Assembly (NCBI RefSeq): GCF_023277745.1 | Contig: NZ_CP086322.1 | Coordinates: 6,944,001 to 7,008,000, forward strand | DNA length: 64,000 nucleotides | Direction of reading: 5' to 3' | DNA from: Streptomyces halobius | GTDB lineage: Bacteria; Actinomycetota; Actinomycetes; Streptomycetales; Streptomycetaceae | Part shown: one piece after another, positions 1 through 6,977 of the stretch | Numbering within the stretch: the stretch's first letter is position 1 | Layout of the letters: each line of letters opens with the position of its first letter | Translations under genes and position numbers: made by a program | Notes under the pieces: generated by a model | What the model saw: only the letters and a program-made list of their open reading frames with translations | What the model was told of the DNA's origin: nothing | The model's database searches: none

Positions 1-1083
1 GCCGGGACGGAGGGCTACGCGAGCTTCCGGATCCCGGCGGTCGTACGGGCGCGCTCCGGGGCCGTCCTCGCCTTCGCCGAGGGCCGGGTCACCTCGGCCG
101 CCGACCACGGTGACATCGACCTCGTCCTCAAACGCTCCCACGACGGCGGCCGCACCTGGGACCCGCTCCAGGTCGTCGCCCGCAACGGCACCGGCACCGC
201 CGGCAACCCGGCCCCTGTCGTCCTGGCCGGCGGACGGGTGCTGCTGCTCCAGGTCCACAGCGCCGCCGACGCCACCGAGGACCGCATCCGCCGCGGCGAG
301 GTTCCCGCCGCCGACGGCCGTCGGGTCTGGATCCAGCACAGCGACGACGACGGCGCCACCTGGAGCCCGCCGCGCGAGATCACCGGCCAGGCCAAGCGGC
401 CGGAGTGGCGGTGGTACGCCACCGGGCCCGGCCATGCGCTGCGGCTGCGCCACGGCCCGTACGCCGGACGGCTGGTCGTTCCCGCCAACCACTCCACGCC
501 GCCGAGCGACCCCTCCGACGCCGGGACCGAAGCCCGCTACAACGGCGGCCACGCACTGCTCAGCGACGACGACGGCACCACCTGGCGGATCGGCTACACC
601 GACAGTGACACCGACCGCTCCGTCGCCCCCAACGAGACCACCGCCGCCGAACTCCCCGACGGCAGCCTCTACGTGAACACCCGCACCGAGTCCGCCGCGC
701 CCTGGCACCGCGCCGACGCCGTCTCGATGTACGGAGGTGCGCACCTCGCCGCCCCCTTCCGGCCGCAGGCGGGCCTGGCCGGACCGGTCTGCCAGGGCAG
801 CGTGCTGCACCTCGGCGATCCCGACGCGCTGCTGTTCTCCGGGCCCGCCCACCCGGCCGCGCGTGCCCTGATGGCCCTGCGCGTCAGCCGCGACGGCGGC
901 CGGACCTGGCGGACCGCGCACACCGTCTCCGGGCTCCCCGCCGCCTACTCCGACCTCGTACGCCTCGACGACGCGAGCGTCGGACTGCTCTACGAGACGG
1001 GCGACTTCAGCGCCTACTCGACCCTTACGTTCCGCCGCATCCCCGTGGAGGAGCCGGATGACCAGCAACGACACGCACCGTAG
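1..1083 (+). CDS. Exo-alpha-sialidase (BNR/Asp-box), 5' end missing
   Basis: The reading frame is open from base 1 to a TAG at 1081-1083, giving 360 visible residues. The FRIP motif that marks the sialidase active-site arginine is at residues 9-12. Four Asp boxes (S-x-D-x-G-x-T-W) are visible: SHDGGRTW (nt 136-159), SDDDGATW (340-363), SDDDGTTW (562-585) and SRDGGRTW (886-909). The late LLYETG segment fits the last blade of the six-bladed propeller. The family releases terminal sialic acid from glycans (GH33 type). The signal peptide and true start lie outside the window. The next gene starts 26 bases inside this one, so the enzyme is translationally coupled to a sugar ABC importer that may take up the released sugar or a related one. 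Sialidase family is sure; the substrate is inferred. Confidence 0.88.
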   Translation, partial: AGTEGYASFRIPAVVRARSGAVLAFAEGRVTSAADHGDIDLVLKRSHDGGRTWDPLQVVARNGTGTAGNPAPVVLAGGRVLLLQVHSAADATEDRIRRGEVPAADGRRVWIQHSDDDGATWSPPREITGQAKRPEWRWYATGPGHALRLRHGPYAGRLVVPANHSTPPSDPSDAGTEARYNGGHALLSDDDGTTWRIGYTDSDTDRSVAPNETTAAELPDGSLYVNTRTESAAPWHRADAVSMYGGAHLAAPFRPQAGLAGPVCQGSVLHLGDPDALLFSGPAHPAARALMALRVSRDGGRTWRTAHTVSGLPAAYSDLVRLDDASVGLLYETGDFSAYSTLTFRRIPVEEPDDQQRHAP

Positions 1084-2383
1084 AGCGGTCTTGGGCACGG
1101 CGGCGGCGGTCGCCGCGGGGTGGGCGCTCACCGGCTGCGGCGACGGCGGGCGCGACGCGCCCCGCGAACGCGAGAAGGGACAGCGGATCAATCTGACGTT
1201 CTGGTCCTGGGTGCCGGGCATCGACAAGCCCGTCGGCCTGTGGAACCGCACGCACCCGGAGGTCCAGGTCACGGTCGAGAAGGTGTCGGCGGTCAACGGC
1301 CAGCAGTACGCGAAGATGCACGCCGCCATCAAGGCCGGCAACCCGCCGGACCTGGGCCAGATCGAATTCCCCGTCGTCCCCGGCTTCCTGCTGGACAACG
1401 GACTGCTGGACCTCGCCCCGCTCGGCGCCGCCCGCCACAAGAACAAGTTCTCCGGCTGGCAGTGGCAGCAGTCCGTGTTCGGCAAGGGCATCTACGCCAT
1501 TCCGCAGGCATCCGGGCCGATGGGCCTGTTCGTCCGCCAGGACCTCTTCGACAGATGGGACGTCGGGATCCCCCGGACCTGGGACGACTACGAGGCCGCC
1601 GCCGAAGCCGTCCGCAAGAAGGGCGCCTGGATCGAGACCTTCGCGCCCACCAACGGCAACCGCTTCGCCGGACTCTGCTGGCAGGCCGGCGCCGAGTGGT
1701 ACGCCCACGACGGCGACACCTGGATCGTGCACATCGACGACGAACCCAGCCGCAAGGTCGCCGACTACTGGGAATCCCTGGTCAGGCGGAAACTGGTCAA
1801 GACCATCCCGGACCGGCAGAACGCCTGGTACAAGGACCTGCAGACCGGTGCCATCGCGGCCTGGGTGGGCGCCAGTTGGGGCGATGCGCTGCTGATCGGC
1901 AACGCCCCCGGCACCAAGGGCGGATGGCGGGCCGCGCCGCTGCCGCAGTGGCAGGCCGGCGGCCAGGCGTACGCCAACTGGGGCGGCTCGACCACCGCCG
2001 TCTTCGCCAAGGCGAGCTACCCCAAGGACGCCCTGGACTTCGCCGTCTGGCTCAACACCGACCCCGAGTCCATCGCCCTGCTGATCGACGGCGGCTATGG
2101 CTTCCCCAGCGCCAAGAAGGGCTATGCCACCGGCGACCTCGACCTCGACAAGGACTTCTTCGGCGGCCAGGCGTACAGCAAGGTCTTCGCGGACGCCGGG
2201 GCACATGTCGACACCAGCTGGCGGTGGGGACCCGGTGTCGACACCCTCTACCAGCGGCTCGGCGACGCCTTCACCGAGGCGCTCGGCGACGGCGGTTCCT
2301 TCCGCTCCGTCCTGAAGAAGGTGCAGGGCCAGACGGTCTCCGACCTCAAGGGCAAGGGCCTGAAGGTGGAGAGCGGCGGGTGA
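1058..2383 (+). CDS. ABC sugar-binding lipoprotein (CUT1 type)
   Basis: This is a 441-residue extracellular solute-binding protein. The ATG at 1058 has a GGAGGAG ribosome site 4 bases upstream. The N-terminus has a Tat-like segment (HRRAVLGTAAAV) and a lipobox ending LTGC, so it is exported, lipidated and held on the outer face of the membrane. The mature part has the usual two-lobe family 1 features (TFWSWVPG, then KAGNPPDLGQIE) and many surface aromatic residues that could stack on sugar rings. It overlaps the sialidase upstream and shares a GTGA with the permease downstream. No ATPase gene is in the cluster, so it probably uses a shared MsiK-type ATPase, as is usual for Streptomyces CUT1 systems. 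The ligand is unknown; sialidase linkage suggests a sialic acid or released oligosaccharide. Confidence 0.88.
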   Translation: MTSNDTHRRAVLGTAAAVAAGWALTGCGDGGRDAPREREKGQRINLTFWSWVPGIDKPVGLWNRTHPEVQVTVEKVSAVNGQQYAKMHAAIKAGNPPDLGQIEFPVVPGFLLDNGLLDLAPLGAARHKNKFSGWQWQQSVFGKGIYAIPQASGPMGLFVRQDLFDRWDVGIPRTWDDYEAAAEAVRKKGAWIETFAPTNGNRFAGLCWQAGAEWYAHDGDTWIVHIDDEPSRKVADYWESLVRRKLVKTIPDRQNAWYKDLQTGAIAAWVGASWGDALLIGNAPGTKGGWRAAPLPQWQAGGQAYANWGGSTTAVFAKASYPKDALDFAVWLNTDPESIALLIDGGYGFPSAKKGYATGDLDLDKDFFGGQAYSKVFADAGAHVDTSWRWGPGVDTLYQRLGDAFTEALGDGGSFRSVLKKVQGQTVSDLKGKGLKVESGG

Positions 2384-3342
2384 GCCGGGACACCCTGAGC
2401 CGGCCCGCACCGGCCGCCCGTCAGCGGCCGCGCCGCGCCTCCCGTACCGAGGCGCGTAACGCCCGCGCCGCGGCCTGCTTCGTCCTGCCTTTCTTCGCGC
2501 TCTTCGGCCTCTGCTTCCTCGCCCCGATCGGCTACGCCGTCCACCAGAGCCTGCGCAGAACCGAACGCACCGGCCCGCTCGGCCTCGGCGGCCAGGAACA
2601 CGACGTCTTCGCCGGACTCGCCAACTACGCGCACGCCCTCGCCGACGACCGCTTTCTGACCGGCTTCGGCCGGGTCCTGCTGTTCGGTGCCGTCCAGATC
2701 CCGCTGATGATCGTGCTCGCGACGGCGCTGGCGCTGCTCCTGGAGAGCGCGAGCGCCCGCGGCGTCACCTTCTTCCGCAGCGCCTTCTTCCTCCCCTACG
2801 GCGTGCCCGGCGTCATCGCCTCGATTCTGTGGGGCTTCCTGTACGTCCCCGGCATCAGCCCCCTGGTGAAGATCGCCGACGTGGCCGGCTGGGACGTCGA
2901 CTTCCTCGCCCGCGGCACCGTCCTGTGGTCCATCGCCAACATCGTCACCTGGCAGTTCACCGGCTACACCATGCTGGTGCTGATCGCCCAGCTCAAGTCC
3001 GTGCCGGAGGAGCTCTACGAGGCCGCGCGGATCGACGGCGCCAACGCCTGGCAGGTCGCCCGGCATGTCAAACTCCCGCTCATCCGGCCCGCCCTCGTCC
3101 TCACCACCGTCTTCAGCATCATCGGCACCCTCCAGCTGTTCGCGGAACCGATGGTGCTGCGGCCGCTCGCCTCCTCCATCGACTCCGGCTTCACCCCCAA
3201 TCTGCACGCCTACAGCGAGGCGTTCGTCGGCAACAACCAGCATGTGGCGGCGGCGGAGGCGGTCCTGCTCGCGCTGGTGGCGTGCGTCCTGTCCTTCGGC
3301 TTCCTGCGGCTGGTGGGCCGCCGGGGTGAGGATCGGGGATGA
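2380..3342 (+). CDS. CUT1 ABC sugar permease, first subunit (MalF-like)
   Basis: This is a 320-residue membrane permease. The GTG start at 2380 overlaps the TGA of the binding protein (GTGA), the standard coupling in this operon, so the longer upstream open frame is ignored. After a basic N-terminus the first membrane span is rich in Phe and Leu (FVLPFFALFGLC). The cytoplasmic EAA loop is clear (EELYEAARIDGANAWQ, then KLPLIRP) and would dock the ATPase. It pairs with the next gene to form the heterodimeric channel. The stop overlaps the next ATG by 4 bases. Confidence 0.88.
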   Translation: MSRDTLSRPAPAARQRPRRASRTEARNARAAACFVLPFFALFGLCFLAPIGYAVHQSLRRTERTGPLGLGGQEHDVFAGLANYAHALADDRFLTGFGRVLLFGAVQIPLMIVLATALALLLESASARGVTFFRSAFFLPYGVPGVIASILWGFLYVPGISPLVKIADVAGWDVDFLARGTVLWSIANIVTWQFTGYTMLVLIAQLKSVPEELYEAARIDGANAWQVARHVKLPLIRPALVLTTVFSIIGTLQLFAEPMVLRPLASSIDSGFTPNLHAYSEAFVGNNQHVAAAEAVLLALVACVLSFGFLRLVGRRGEDRG

Positions 3343-4268
3343 CCCGGTTACCGCCCCGAGCGTGCAGGCCGCGGCCATCGGTCCCCGTACGGACGACGCG
3401 GCCACCGGTCCGAGGGCGTACGACCCGGCCACCGGTCCGCTACCGGATCATCACCGCCTCGCTGCTGACCATCGCCGCGCTCTACTTCCTGGTGCCGGTC
3501 TACTGGCTGACCGTCTCGGCCACCAAGAACAGCGCCGATCTCTTCGGCACCTTCGGCTTCTGGTTCTCCGACGACCCGCGGCCCGTCGGCCACCTCGTCG
3601 ACGTCCTCACCTACGACCACGGCGTCTACGTCCGCTGGTTCGGCAACTCCCTGCTCTACGCGGGGATCGGTGCGGTCTGCGCCACCCTGCTGTCCGCCGC
3701 GGCGGGCTACGCCCTGGCCAAATTCCCGTTCCGCGGCCGGGAGGCGGTCTTCAACGTGGTACTCGCCGGGGTCCTCATCCCGGGGACCGCGCTCGCCCTC
3801 CCCCTCTACTTCCTGTTCAGCGCGATGGGCCTGGCCAACACCTACTGGGCGGTGCTGATCCCCAGCGTGGTCAGCCCGTTCGGCGTCTATCTGTGCCGGA
3901 TCTACGCGGCCGCGGCCGTCCCCGACTCCCTCCTGGAAGCGGCCAGGATCGACGGCGCGGGCGAGGCGAGAATCTTCGGCGGGCTCGGGCTGCGGCTGAT
4001 GACGCCCGCACTGGTCACCGTCTTCCTGTTCCAGTTCGTGCACATCTGGAACAACTACTTCCTGCCGCTGGTGATGCTGTCCGATTCGTCGCTGTACCCG
4101 ATACAGCTGGGACTGACGTCATGGACGGGCTACGCGGACCGGCAGCCGGTGCTCTACCAGTTCACGGTGGGTGGCGCGTTTCTGTCGGTGGTGCCGCTGA
4201 TGGTGCTGATGACGGGGCTTCAGCGGTATTGGCGGACGGGGCTCACGGAGGGGAGCGTCAAGGCGTGA
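3339..4268 (+). CDS. CUT1 ABC sugar permease, second subunit (MalG-like), with a TTA codon
   Basis: This 309-residue permease has six expected membrane spans and the EAA loop (DSLLEAARIDGAGEARIFG). The ATG at 3339 overlaps the previous stop by 4 bases, and no other ATG or GTG is available in frame before the first membrane span. Codon 4 (3348-3350) is TTA. TTA leucine codons are very rare in Streptomyces and need the bldA tRNA, so production of a complete transporter may be delayed until late growth or development. The 30-residue N-terminus before the first span is an Arg/Pro/Thr-rich repeat (TRPPVRGRTTRPPVR), unusual for the family. I saw no other in-frame TTA in a quick scan of the other genes. 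Confidence 0.87.
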   Translation: MTRLPPRACRPRPSVPVRTTRPPVRGRTTRPPVRYRIITASLLTIAALYFLVPVYWLTVSATKNSADLFGTFGFWFSDDPRPVGHLVDVLTYDHGVYVRWFGNSLLYAGIGAVCATLLSAAAGYALAKFPFRGREAVFNVVLAGVLIPGTALALPLYFLFSAMGLANTYWAVLIPSVVSPFGVYLCRIYAAAAVPDSLLEAARIDGAGEARIFGGLGLRLMTPALVTVFLFQFVHIWNNYFLPLVMLSDSSLYPIQLGLTSWTGYADRQPVLYQFTVGGAFLSVVPLMVLMTGLQRYWRTGLTEGSVKA

Positions 4269-4297
4269 GGGCGGCGTCGTCAGGGGGCGGGCTGCTT

Positions 4298-4380
4298 GCC
4301 GTGGGGGTGTTGGCGGGTTTGCTGTGATGGTGCGGTCCGTGTGCCGTGGGGGTGTCGGCGGGTTCGCCGTGACGGCGGGA
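4298..4380 (+). repeat. Imperfect tandem repeat, period 45
   Basis: Two 38-base copies starting GCCGTGGGGGTGT lie at 4298-4335 and 4343-4380, with about six differences. They fill the gap between the permease operon and the F420 reductase. No function is evident. A terminator role is possible but no strong stem was found. Confidence 0.6.
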
Positions 4381-4424
4381 CCTGCCGGGCGCCCGTCCTG
4401 CCGAGGCGTGACAGTATCGCTGTC

Positions 4425-5165
4425 ATGACTACTTCTGACGATGCCCAGCCCGTGAACGCCGCGACCGCGGCGAAGGCCGCCCTCAAACGTGACCCCTGGG
4501 ACCTCCCGGACGTCTCCGGCCTGGTGGTCGGCGTCCTCGGCGGCACCGGCGACCAGGGACGCGGCCTGGCCTACCGGTTCGCCGTGGCCGGCCAGAAGGT
4601 GATCATCGGCTCCCGGGCCGCCGAGCGCGCGCAGGCCGCGGCGGACGACCCCCAGCTGAGCGGCCTGGGTGTGGAGGGCGCGGACAACGCCGAGTGCGCG
4701 CGGCGTAGCGATGTCGTGATCGTCGCGGTGCCCTGGGAAGGCCACGCCAAGACGCTGGAGGCGCTCCGCGAGGAGCTGGCCGGCAAGCTCGTCATCGACT
4801 GCGTCAACCCGCTCGGCTTCGACAAGAAGGGCGCGTACGCGCTCAAGCCGGAGGAGGGCAGCGCGGCCGAGCAGGCCGCCGCGCTGCTTCCCGAGTCGCG
4901 GGTCACCGCCGCCTTCCACCACCTCTCGGCGGTGCTGCTGCAGGACCCGGAGACCGCGGAGATCGACACCGATGTGATGGTGCTCGGCGAGGCCCGCGCC
5001 GACACGGACCTGGTCCAGGCGCTGGCCGCCCGTATCCCCGGCATGCGCGGCGTCTTCGCCGGCCGGCTGCGCAACGCCCACCAGGTCGAGTCGCTGGTCG
5101 CCAATCTGATCTCGGTCAACCGCCGCTACAAGGCGCATGCGGGGCTGCGGGTGACGGATGTGTGA
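4425..5165 (+). CDS. npdG: NADPH:F420 oxidoreductase (F420-dependent NADP reductase)
   Basis: This is a 246-residue protein starting at the ATG at 4425. The dinucleotide-binding loop is GVLGGTGDQGRGLA near residue 32, with SRAAER next to it, which fits NADPH binding. HHLSAVLLQD and the C-terminal LVANLISVNRRYK are typical of F420-dependent NADP reductases (Fno/NpdG family). The enzyme moves hydride between NADPH and cofactor F420 in the cytoplasm. A 28-residue Ala-rich N-terminal extension before the Rossmann fold is common in actinobacterial members. It is not obviously in an operon with its neighbours. Confidence 0.9.
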   Translation: MTTSDDAQPVNAATAAKAALKRDPWDLPDVSGLVVGVLGGTGDQGRGLAYRFAVAGQKVIIGSRAAERAQAAADDPQLSGLGVEGADNAECARRSDVVIVAVPWEGHAKTLEALREELAGKLVIDCVNPLGFDKKGAYALKPEEGSAAEQAAALLPESRVTAAFHHLSAVLLQDPETAEIDTDVMVLGEARADTDLVQALAARIPGMRGVFAGRLRNAHQVESLVANLISVNRRYKAHAGLRVTDV

Positions 5166-5309
5166 GGCCGGTTGCCGGTGAGGGGCTGAGGCCGGTTGCG
5201 GCGGCTGACGGGGAGGGCCGAGGCCGGTGGTCCGCACCGCTGACGGGCGCGCGTCGGGCATGGGGGACACTGGGGAGGACCGCACCACTCCCGACAGGAG
5301 CCGACTCGC

Positions 5310-5531
5310 ATGCCCTCCGCCACCTCCCGCCCGGTCCCGCGCCTCGCCCTCTGGGCAGGCGTGGTGTGCGTCCTCGCCGTCGCCGCGGCCGTCGTCTCGT
5401 TCGTACGGGGCAGCTGGCTCGGCGTGGTCTGGATCCTGATGGCCGGTGTGTCCAGCAATATGGCGTGGTTCTATCTGCGCAAGGCGAAGGCGGAGCGGGC
5501 GGCGCGCGGGGAGGACGCGGCGGCGGGCTGA
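5310..5531 (+). CDS. Small two-span membrane protein, unknown function
   Basis: This 73-residue protein has an AGGAG site 9 bases before the ATG at 5310. It consists of two hydrophobic helices (about residues 12-32 and 36-54) and a short charged C-terminal tail (RKAKAERAARGED). It converges with the M50 protease gene. No family is recognised with certainty. GC pattern and ribosome site argue that it is real. Confidence 0.65.
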   Translation: MPSATSRPVPRLALWAGVVCVLAVAAAVVSFVRGSWLGVVWILMAGVSSNMAWFYLRKAKAERAARGEDAAAG

Positions 5532-5590
5532 GGGGACCGCCGAGGCCGGGGCCGCGCGATTCGGCGCGGTTCACCGCGGACCGGCGCGCC

Positions 5591-6397
5591 TCACACCAGC
5601 CCGCCCAGCGGCGGCACCTCCGGTCCGCCCTGCCAGAAGCGGAAGTACTCCTGGCCCCAGTACGTGTCCCATGGGGAGATGCCCATGGCGCGCAGGATCG
5701 CGTCCACCGCGCTGAAGAAGACGTGGTTGATCTCCGGCACCCACAGCAGCCCGAAGACCGCCAGCAGCCCGAACGGTGCGAACGGCTCCACCTGGCGCCG
5801 GAAGCCGTGCGACAGCCAGGGCTCGATCACGCCGTAGCCGTCCAGCCCCGGCACCGGCAGGAAGTTCAGGATCGCGGCGGTGACCTGCAGCAGCGCCAGG
5901 AACGCCAGCGCGTACCGGAACGGGTCCGGCACCCCGGACATCTGCTTCAGCCAGAACGGCGCCGTCATCACCAGGGCGAACAGCACATTCGTCAGCGGCC
6001 CGGCCGCCGAGATCAGGCTGTGCCGCCAGCGCCCCTTGATCCGGCTGCGCTCGATGAACACCGCGCCGCCCGGCAGCCCGATCCCGCCCATGATCACGAA
6101 GAGCACCGGCAGCACGATGCTGAGCAGTGCGTGGGTGTATTTGAGGGGGTTCAGGGTGAGATACCCTTTCTCGCCGACCGAGAGGTCGCCGCTGTGCAGC
6201 GCGGTGCGCGCGTGGGCGTACTCATGCAGGCACAGCGACACCACCCAGCCGGACACCACGAACAGAAAGACCGCGAAGCCGGTGCTCGCGGCCGGCTGCC
6301 CGCTCCAGACGGCCCATGCGGACACCCCCATGACGGCGACGAGCGCGAGGAAGACCGGGCTGACCCGGCGGTCGGCGCGCGGGAATGCTGTGGTCAT
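5591..6397 (-). CDS. M50 family site-2-type membrane protease
   Basis: This 268-residue membrane metalloprotease starts at the ATG at 6397; the longer open frame upstream has no ribosome site. The zinc motif HEYAH is at residues 58-62 and the second family motif, NFLPVPGLDG, at 178-187 with Asp186 as the third ligand. At least five hydrophobic helices surround them. It lacks a PDZ domain, so it belongs to the short rhomboid-sized S2P class that cleaves substrates inside the membrane, often releasing regulators. No anti-sigma or membrane-tethered partner lies next to it, so the substrate is unknown. Confidence 0.85.
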   Translation of the reverse strand: MTTAFPRADRRVSPVFLALVAVMGVSAWAVWSGQPAASTGFAVFLFVVSGWVVSLCLHEYAHARTALHSGDLSVGEKGYLTLNPLKYTHALLSIVLPVLFVIMGGIGLPGGAVFIERSRIKGRWRHSLISAAGPLTNVLFALVMTAPFWLKQMSGVPDPFRYALAFLALLQVTAAILNFLPVPGLDGYGVIEPWLSHGFRRQVEPFAPFGLLAVFGLLWVPEINHVFFSAVDAILRAMGISPWDTYWGQEYFRFWQGGPEVPPLGGLV

Positions 6398-6977
6398 GGT
6401 GCGGGGCTCCCGGGGATGTCGTGGTGGGCAGCCATGACGGTATCCGTGGTGCGGCGGCCTGCGCACGGGCCCCGTCGGGTAATCCCGGCCACGGGACATG
6501 GCGAAGGGTCCGCGCAAGGGACCTGCCGAACGGGTCCGAGCCAAGGGCGGCGGCCGAAAGGTCAGCGCGCGAGGTCGGCCTGCCGAAAGGTCCGCGCGAG
6601 GGGGCCCGCTCGCCCCGCTCGGCTGCATCCGGTCATCGGACGGCGTCAGATCAGCGGCATCTGGTCATCGGACGGCGTCGGAGGGCCACCGGAGCAGCCG
6701 GCCGATGGCCTCGGGACAGCCGTCCGACGGCCATCGTGCCTGGTCATCGGCGTCTCTCGGCCTCCGGCCGCGGAAAACGACGCGCGGCACCGGGCGACTT
6801 CCGGGCAAGCTGGACCGGGGCGGTGCCCCCAAGGGGGGCGACAGGGACCCGGCGCCCGCCCCCAGGCGGGGCCCGGGGTGCCCGGCCCCGGCATCGGGTC
6901 TTTCCGGGGGCCGCATCGGGGTCTTTTCCGGGACCACATCGGGGCTTGTCCAGGGATACGAGGAGTGTGAGCGGAGC
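6398..6977. other. Repeat-rich 580-base gap upstream of the SARP regulator
   Basis: No convincing gene was seen, although a frame continuous with the regulator stays open. The left part holds degenerate copies of a CCGAAAGGTCCGCGCGAG-like unit (about 6500-6600). GGTCATCGGACGGCGTC occurs at 6631-6647 and 6663-6679, with a shorter copy at 6742. The right end holds the three direct repeats listed separately. Both flanking genes read away from this gap, so it should contain two promoters. Confidence 0.5.
6891..6958 (+). promoter_or_regulatory. Three direct repeats before the SARP gene, possible operator
   Basis: Three related units beginning (G/A)CATCGGG and ending near TTCCGGG or TCCAGGG start at 6891, 6913 and 6936. 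The spacing is 22 and 23 bases, about two helical turns. They end 20 bases before the chosen GTG. AfsR/SARP proteins are known to bind direct heptamer repeats set on one face of the helix, so self-binding is possible, but these units do not match the classical TCGAG core. Confidence 0.4.

Noticed and set aside
1025..2410. 461-codon open frame on the minus strand opposite the sugar-binding protein gene
   Set aside because: It is a mirror frame of a clear family 1 binding protein, has Gly/Val/Asp-rich composition typical of antisense of GC-rich genes, and has no ribosome site or known motif. The same holds for long frames opposite nadE, glnA2, glnE, NAGLU and the MFS genes.
6498..6977. 160-codon N-terminal extension of the SARP regulator
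   Set aside because: The translation is Arg/Gly/Pro-rich repeat sequence, while the winged-helix domain begins just after 6978 and a GAGGAG site precedes that GTG.
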